In this document: in pieces, positions 59,719-64,000 of the stretch
Layout: each line of letters opens with the position of its first letter
Position numbering within the stretch: the first letter of the stretch is position 1
Assembly: GCA_965224795.1 (NCBI GenBank)
Contig: CBDDAE010000001.1
Span: 186,001-250,000 of the forward strand
Reading direction: 5' to 3'
Origin: NVTR01 sp036480115
Lineage (GTDB): Bacteria; Pseudomonadota; Alphaproteobacteria; Rhodobacterales; Rhodobacteraceae
Length of the DNA stretch: 64,000 nucleotides
Made by a program: the position numbers and the translations under genes
Notes under the pieces: model-generated
Database searches by the model: none
Told to the model about the DNA's origin: nothing
What the model saw: only the letters and a program-made list of their open reading frames with translations

Positions 59719-60438
59719 ATGTCTAAGAAAAACAAACCGCCCAAAAACAAGTCAGCGCGCCGGTCGCTGTTTGCGCGTGTGCGGGCAAATTTTCTGACCG
59801 GGCTTGTGGTTTTGGTGCCCATAGCACTAACCCTATACCTGTTTTGGTCGTTCGTTGGCTGGATTGACAGCTGGGTGCTACCATTCATTCCCAATGCCTA
59901 TCAGCCCGACGCGCTTGCCAAAAAATATTTTGGTGAAGACGCTTCCATAAACATTCGCGGTGTCGGTGTTGTGGTGTTTTTCCTGTTCACCATATTTGTC
60001 GGTTGGCTGGGTAAGGGCTTTATCGGGCGTTCATTCCTGATTTGGGCTGAAGGACTGGTAAACAGAATGCCGGTTGTACGTTCGGTTTATGGCGGCTTAA
60101 AGCAAATCGCCGAAACGGTTTTTTCACAAAAAGAAAATTCCTTTGAAAAAGCCTGTTTGGTCGAATATCCGCGTAAAGGCATCTGGGCAATCGCGTTTAT
60201 TTCCACCACAGCCAAGGGGGAAGTAAACAAGGGCATTCCGCGCAAGGAACAGATGATATCGGTATTCCTACCAACAACCCCAAATCCCACTTCCGGGTTT
60301 TTGCTATTTGTCCCGCAATCTGACTTAATCGAACTTGATATGAGCGTGGAAGACGCCGCCAAACTGGTGATCTCGGCCGGGCTGGTCTACCCGAATGGGA
60401 AAGACCCCACTGTGGCACCCGAAAACCCAACCAAATAA
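59719..60438 (+). CDS. DUF502-family membrane protein
   Basis: A 239-aa protein: basic N-terminus (KKNKPPKNKSARR), two membrane spans (about 26-48 and 82-103), then a soluble domain containing MPVVRSVYGGLKQIAETVF, FEKACLVEYPRKGIWAIAFIS and VFLPTTPNPTSGFLLFVP. These are the marks of DUF502, a widespread bacterial and plant (COV-like) family without established function. The LysE-type gene starts 5 bp downstream. Confidence 0.9.
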   Translation: MSKKNKPPKNKSARRSLFARVRANFLTGLVVLVPIALTLYLFWSFVGWIDSWVLPFIPNAYQPDALAKKYFGEDASINIRGVGVVVFFLFTIFVGWLGKGFIGRSFLIWAEGLVNRMPVVRSVYGGLKQIAETVFSQKENSFEKACLVEYPRKGIWAIAFISTTAKGEVNKGIPRKEQMISVFLPTTPNPTSGFLLFVPQSDLIELDMSVEDAAKLVISAGLVYPNGKDPTVAPENPTK

Positions 60439-60443
60439 CACAG

Positions 60444-61052
60444 ATGGTTTCCGCCGCTGCAACCGGATTTTTAACTGCATTCTCATTGATTCTGGCGATC
60501 GGCGCGCAAAACGCCTTTGTTTTACGCCAGGGCCTGAAGCGCACACATGTATTTTGGCTGTGCCTACTATGTGCGGCATCCGATGCCATTTTAATTGCCG
60601 CCGGTATCCTTGGTTTTGGCGCGCTGGTGTCCATCTACCCAGGTTTTCCCACCATAATGGCGTTAGCTGGGGCTGGCTTTCTGATAGCCTATGGGGGTCT
60701 ACGATTTCGGGCTGCCTTAAAAGGTCAATATGAGATGGAGCTGGCAGGAATTTCCAAGGGCCTATGGGCAACACTTGCCACCGGCGCCGCCTTCACCTGG
60801 TTAAACCCGCATGTTTACCTGGATACTTTGGGGCTGATTGGAGCCATATCCACCCACTTTGAAACATACGGATCCAAATGGGCCTTTGGCATTGGGGCAA
60901 CCTCGGCCTCTTTTGTGTTTTTCTTTGCGCTTGGCTACGGCGCGCAGCTTTTGGCCCCGATCATGACATCCGCCAAGGCCTGGCGCATTTTGGATGTATT
61001 GATTGGCATTACCATGTGGTTGCTGGCATTGGGGCTGTTGATCTCGCTATAG
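60444..61052 (+). CDS. LysE/ArgO-family amino acid exporter
   Basis: A 202-aa inner-membrane protein with six spans. The family signature AIGAQNAFVLRQGLKR is at ~18-33, and TWLNPHVYLDTLGLIGA at ~118-134, typical of ArgO/LysE exporters of basic amino acids. Substrate is inferred from family only. It follows DUF502 closely and overlaps the convergent bdhA by 6 bp. Confidence 0.91.
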   Translation: MVSAAATGFLTAFSLILAIGAQNAFVLRQGLKRTHVFWLCLLCAASDAILIAAGILGFGALVSIYPGFPTIMALAGAGFLIAYGGLRFRAALKGQYEMELAGISKGLWATLATGAAFTWLNPHVYLDTLGLIGAISTHFETYGSKWAFGIGATSASFVFFFALGYGAQLLAPIMTSAKAWRILDVLIGITMWLLALGLLISL

Positions 61053-61820
61053 CGCCGTCCAGCCGCCATCAACACTGATGGTGGTTCCGGTAATCTGATC
61101 CGCCGCCGACGAACATAGGAATGCCGCGATGCCGCCAATCTGCTTAGTGGATACAAATTCCTTTGAGGGTTGGCGCGACAGCATGACATTTTCCACCACC
61201 TGATCCCGGTCCATGCCATGGATTTCCATCAGGCCTGGAATTTGCCCTTCAACCAAGGGAGTCAAAACAAAACCGGGGCAAATAGCATTGCAGGTAATTG
61301 GCTCTTGCGCTGTTTCCAAAGCTGTCGATTTACTAAGCCCGACAATCCCGTGCTTGGCGGCTGTGTAGGCAGACTTATGCGGTGAAGCCCGCAGCCCATG
61401 GGATGAAGCAATATTTATCACCCTGCCCCAGCCCGCGGCCCGCATCATCGGCAACGCCACCGCAGTTGTGTGAAACGCCGAACTCAGATTGATGGCGATA
61501 ATTGCGTCCCATTTTTCTGTCGGAAATTCCTCAATCGATGCAACGTATTGAATGCCGGCATTATTTACCAAAATATCGCATACGCCGGCTTTGGTTATCA
61601 GATCGCGACATTGATCACCCTTGGACATATCGGCCTGAATATAGCGCGCCTTTACACCGTGCTCATCCGAAAGTTCTTCGGCCAGGTCGTGGTCCTCTTG
61701 CCGGTCGGTGAACGAATTTAATACAATGTCCGCGCCTTCGCCGGCCAAGCCTTGGGCTATACCCAAACCTATCCCAGAATTTGAGCCCGTGACGATCGCT
61801 GTTTTGCCATTTAGTGACAT
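61047..61820 (-). CDS. bdhA: D-3-hydroxybutyrate dehydrogenase
   Basis: An SDR of 257 aa that oxidises 3-hydroxybutyrate to acetoacetate, used in polyhydroxybutyrate breakdown. It has TGSNSGIGLGIAQ (~12-24), NNAGIQYVASIEEFP (~92), the catalytic Ser in IASSHGLRAS and Tyr-Lys in SAYTAAKHG (~153-159), then CPGFVLTPLVEGQIP, characteristic of BdhA. GCGGAGTTAATCA precedes the ATG. Gene stands alone here. Confidence 0.92.
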   Translation of the reverse strand: MSLNGKTAIVTGSNSGIGLGIAQGLAGEGADIVLNSFTDRQEDHDLAEELSDEHGVKARYIQADMSKGDQCRDLITKAGVCDILVNNAGIQYVASIEEFPTEKWDAIIAINLSSAFHTTAVALPMMRAAGWGRVINIASSHGLRASPHKSAYTAAKHGIVGLSKSTALETAQEPITCNAICPGFVLTPLVEGQIPGLMEIHGMDRDQVVENVMLSRQPSKEFVSTKQIGGIAAFLCSSAADQITGTTISVDGGWTAL

Positions 61821-61943
61821 TGATTAACTCCGCTATTTTCACCGTTAGATTAAGCTTAATCCAAAAGTTAAACAGGGGTAAATTCAAGTGCCTTTGTTGG
61901 GGGCGGAAAAATGAATTATTTTTGCAAACCAGCCGCCTAAAAC

Positions 61944-61972
61944 AAAAAAAACGCCCGCACGAAGCGGGCGTT
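61944..61972 (-). terminator. Rho-independent terminator facing left
   Basis: AACGCCCGC (61950-61958) and GCGGGCGTT (61964-61972), 5-base loop, followed on the minus strand by a run of seven T (61944-61950). No leftward gene precedes it; bdhA begins only after it. It therefore implies a leftward transcript from the region before yejA. Confidence 0.85.
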
Positions 61973-62105
61973 AAGTTATTGAGGCAGGTTTCATACAGGC
62001 AAGAAACCTATCGAGCAGTAAGGTCTTTATACGCGAGGCATCGCCAACGGCCAAGCTAAAAATTTGTAAACGCCAAAACTCCGGGTTAGGCTTTGAACCA
62101 ACAAA
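61944..62105 (-). ncRNA. candidate leftward small RNA upstream of yejA
   Basis: The leftward terminator has no protein gene feeding it. Upstream on the same strand are a 7-bp stem-loop (AGGTTTC/GAAACCT, 61986-62009) and a possible promoter: TTGGCA, 17 bases, TTAATT (about 62104-62132). Together they outline an RNA of roughly 130-160 nt. A 25-codon ORF (TTG start) in this strand has no good ribosome-binding site. Ends are approximate. Confidence 0.3.
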
Positions 62106-62133
62106 TTAACGAAGCAAAAGGATTGTTGCCAAA

Positions 62134-63948
62134 ATGAAACCGGTCTTTTTCCAAATAATTAGCCGCACATTGTTGATTTTCAGCCTTTTTGGCCTGGCCT
62201 TTTCAGCCAACGCAGAACCCCGACACGCCATAGCTATGGCAGGCGACCCGGCCCTACCACCGGATTTTGTGTCGCTGCCCCATGTGAACCCTGATGCCCC
62301 TAAGGGCGGACGAATTGTGTTTGCTCAATCGGGCAGCTTTGATTCGTTAAACCCCCACATCCTGAAAGGCCGCGCACCCTGGGCCGTTCGGGCCCATGTT
62401 TTTGAATCCCTAATGGGCCGTTCCTATGACGAACCCTTTACGCTTTATGGGCTTTTAGCCGAATCGATTGATACCGCAACGGATCGAAATTGGGTGGAAT
62501 TCACCTTGCGCCCCGAGGCCCGATTCTCTGACGGCAGCACTGTTACTGTAGCCGATGTGATGTGGTCATATGAAATGCTGGGCACCCAAGGTCACCCCCG
62601 CTACCACAACGCCTGGAAGCAAGTTGAAAAGATGGAACAAACCGGGCCCCGTTCACTGCGTTTCACCTTTAATTCGGACAACCAGGAACTGGCCCTGCTG
62701 ATGGGCATGCGTCCGATCCTGAAAATGGCACAATGGGACGATCGGGAATTCGAAGAAAGCGGTGTTGATCTAATCCCGATCGGATCGTCACCCTACCCTA
62801 TCGACAGCTTCGAGCCCGGGCGCTTTATTTCCCTTAAGCGAAACCAGGATTATTGGGGCAAAGACGTACCGTTTATGCGCGGCCAGGCTAATCTGGACGA
62901 AATTCGCTACGACTATTACGGCGACGGCGATATTGTTTTTGAGGCCTTTAAAGCTGGCGACGCAAATGCCTACCGCGAAGGTAACGCCGCCAAATGGGAC
63001 ACTCAATATAGCTTTCCAAGGGTCCAATCAGGTGATGTTGTTAAATCATTGGTAAGCCACCAGCGCCCATCCGGGATTACCGGCCTTGTCATGAACACCC
63101 GCAATCCAAAGTTTCAGGACTGGCGGGTGCGCCAGGCTATGATCACTGCGTTCAATTTTGAATATATCAATGAAACCATCACCGGCGGAGCCCAAAACCG
63201 GATCAAAAGCTACTTTTCCAATTCCGTTCTGGGCATGTCGGATGGCCCTGCAACTGGAAAGGTCTTGGAACTGTTACAACCCTTTGCCACAGAGCTTTTA
63301 CCCGGGGCGCTGGATGGGTATTCATTGCCTGTTGCCGACGGCACTGAGCGCAATCGCCCGGCCATCGTTGCGGCCCTTGACTTGATGGAAAGCGCTGGAT
63401 GGACGGTACAGGACGGCACCATGAAAAATGCTTCCGGCGAACCGTTTACATTTGAAATTGTACTAAGCCAGGGGGCCACAGAAACCCAACAAATCGTTGA
63501 TCTATATGCCGCTGCATTATTGCGCATAGGCATAATCCCAACCATTACCACAGTTGACAGTGCCCAATATAAAGAACGCACAAACGCCTATGATTTTGAC
63601 ATGGCAAGGTATCGGCGCGGTCTGTCGCTTTCGCCGGGAACCGAGCAGCAATTATATTGGGGGGCCGAAGGCATCACCAAACCCGGCACCCGAAACTGGA
63701 TGGGTATGAATTCACCTGCGGCAGAGGCCATGATAAATGAACTGCTAACGGCCCAATCCCAGGATGATTATCGTGCAGCCGCCAAAGCATTGGACCGTGT
63801 ACTTACCACAGGGCGCTTTGTTATCCCGTTTTGGTTTGCCGATCATTCACGACTGGCCCATGCAAAGCAGTTGCATTTCCCTGAACGCCTGCCAATGTAC
63901 GGCGACTGGTTAGGGTTTCAACCAGATACGTGGTGGTGGGAAGAATGA
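62134..63948 (+). CDS. yejA: YejA-type peptide ABC transporter substrate-binding protein
   Basis: A 604-aa periplasmic family-5 binding protein. Signal peptide: LLIFSLFGLAFSANAEP. YejA-like features are the early HAIAMAGDPALPPDFVSLPHVNPDAPKGG, then FDSLNPHILKGRAPW, LRPEARFSDGSTVTVADV, and a Trp-rich end (FQPDTWWWEE). YejA of YejABEF binds oligopeptides, including the antimicrobial microcin C in E. coli. AAAAGGATTGTTGCC precedes the ATG. The next gene overlaps it by 4 bp; permease genes are not in the window. Confidence 0.9.
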   Translation: MKPVFFQIISRTLLIFSLFGLAFSANAEPRHAIAMAGDPALPPDFVSLPHVNPDAPKGGRIVFAQSGSFDSLNPHILKGRAPWAVRAHVFESLMGRSYDEPFTLYGLLAESIDTATDRNWVEFTLRPEARFSDGSTVTVADVMWSYEMLGTQGHPRYHNAWKQVEKMEQTGPRSLRFTFNSDNQELALLMGMRPILKMAQWDDREFEESGVDLIPIGSSPYPIDSFEPGRFISLKRNQDYWGKDVPFMRGQANLDEIRYDYYGDGDIVFEAFKAGDANAYREGNAAKWDTQYSFPRVQSGDVVKSLVSHQRPSGITGLVMNTRNPKFQDWRVRQAMITAFNFEYINETITGGAQNRIKSYFSNSVLGMSDGPATGKVLELLQPFATELLPGALDGYSLPVADGTERNRPAIVAALDLMESAGWTVQDGTMKNASGEPFTFEIVLSQGATETQQIVDLYAAALLRIGIIPTITTVDSAQYKERTNAYDFDMARYRRGLSLSPGTEQQLYWGAEGITKPGTRNWMGMNSPAAEAMINELLTAQSQDDYRAAAKALDRVLTTGRFVIPFWFADHSRLAHAKQLHFPERLPMYGDWLGFQPDTWWWEE

Positions 63949-64000
63949 AGCGAATAATTATCGTGGCAGCGGCCCTGTTGGGGTTGGCATCCTGTGGTAC
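63945..64000 (+). CDS. N-terminus of a predicted lipoprotein (cut by the window end)
   Basis: An ATG overlapping the yejA stop begins MKRIIIVAAALLGLASCGT. Positively charged start, hydrophobic core and a lipobox LASC (residues 14-17) predict lipidation at Cys17. Only 18 complete codons are visible, so the family cannot be named. Confidence 0.65.
   Translation, partial: MKRIIIVAAALLGLASCG

Overview
The window reads as a chromosomal segment of an alphaproteobacterium, most likely Rhodobacterales (Roseobacter/Rhodobacteraceae group). The evidence is an adjacent sciP-ctrA pair, LpxI rather than LpxH in the lipid A cluster, a class II DAHP synthase, a PAS_5-type protein, a LuxR solo behind aroQ, a YejA-type peptide-binding protein, a GTTC-N7-GTTC SOS box, and frequent GTG/TTG starts and ATGA overlaps. 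There is no prophage, insertion sequence, CRISPR array or rRNA operon. Base composition is moderate over most of the window and visibly richer in G+C (by eye) from about 24.5 to 36 kb.

Layout. 1-12.7 kb: the 5' part of miaA diverges from a long co-directional envelope run: pyrH-frr-uppS-cdsA-dxr-rseP-(41-aa membrane ORF)-bamA-skp-fabZ-lpxA-lpxI-lpxB. It covers UMP phosphorylation, ribosome recycling, isoprenoid and phospholipid precursors, site-2 proteolysis, outer-membrane protein assembly and lipid A. 12.7-24.2 kb: mnmA, the cell-cycle pair sciP-ctrA, ligA-recG, a 40-aa membrane ORF behind a perfect SOS box, an IscU-like scaffold, hisI, gluQ, a methyltransferase, trmFO and a DoxX-like membrane protein. 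miaA, mnmA, gluQ and trmFO make four tRNA-modification genes in 24 kb. 24.5-37 kb: gyrA with an in-frame minisatellite, then a divergent catabolic operon (M20 hydrolase, dipeptide-type ABC transporter, aldehyde dehydrogenase, SDR, P1-family peptidase). 37-46.7 kb: DsbB, a YqaA-type membrane protein, a zinc metallopeptidase, tRNA-Leu(CAA), a MobA-like protein, and a LivKGFHM-type amino-acid transporter operon with a small secreted Cys-containing protein embedded in it, then a sugar dehydrogenase. 46.7-56.5 kb: a GlxA-type regulator, DAHP synthase, a PAS protein, yicC-gmk-gamma carbonic anhydrase, aroQ-LuxR solo, a probable structured RNA gene, and tsf-rpsB with an unusual lysine/alanine-rich S2 tail. 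56.7-64 kb: cupin, DUF2461, psuK plus a frameshifted psuG, DUF502, a LysE-type exporter, 3-hydroxybutyrate dehydrogenase, a probable leftward RNA, yejA and the start of a lipoprotein gene.

Most interesting items: (1) a roughly 185-nt multi-hairpin RNA candidate with its own promoter and terminator between the LuxR solo and tsf; (2) a predicted LexA-controlled 40-aa membrane peptide after recG, reminiscent of SOS-induced small division inhibitors or toxins; (3) a LuxR solo in which the acyl-homoserine-lactone-anchoring Asp is Ala at exactly conserved spacing; (4) a psuG frameshift explainable by loss of one copy of a 7-bp direct repeat; (5) four perfect 18-bp repeats inside gyrA; (6) a histone-H1-like tail on ribosomal protein S2. 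Functions are read from sequence motifs and context; no database search was run.
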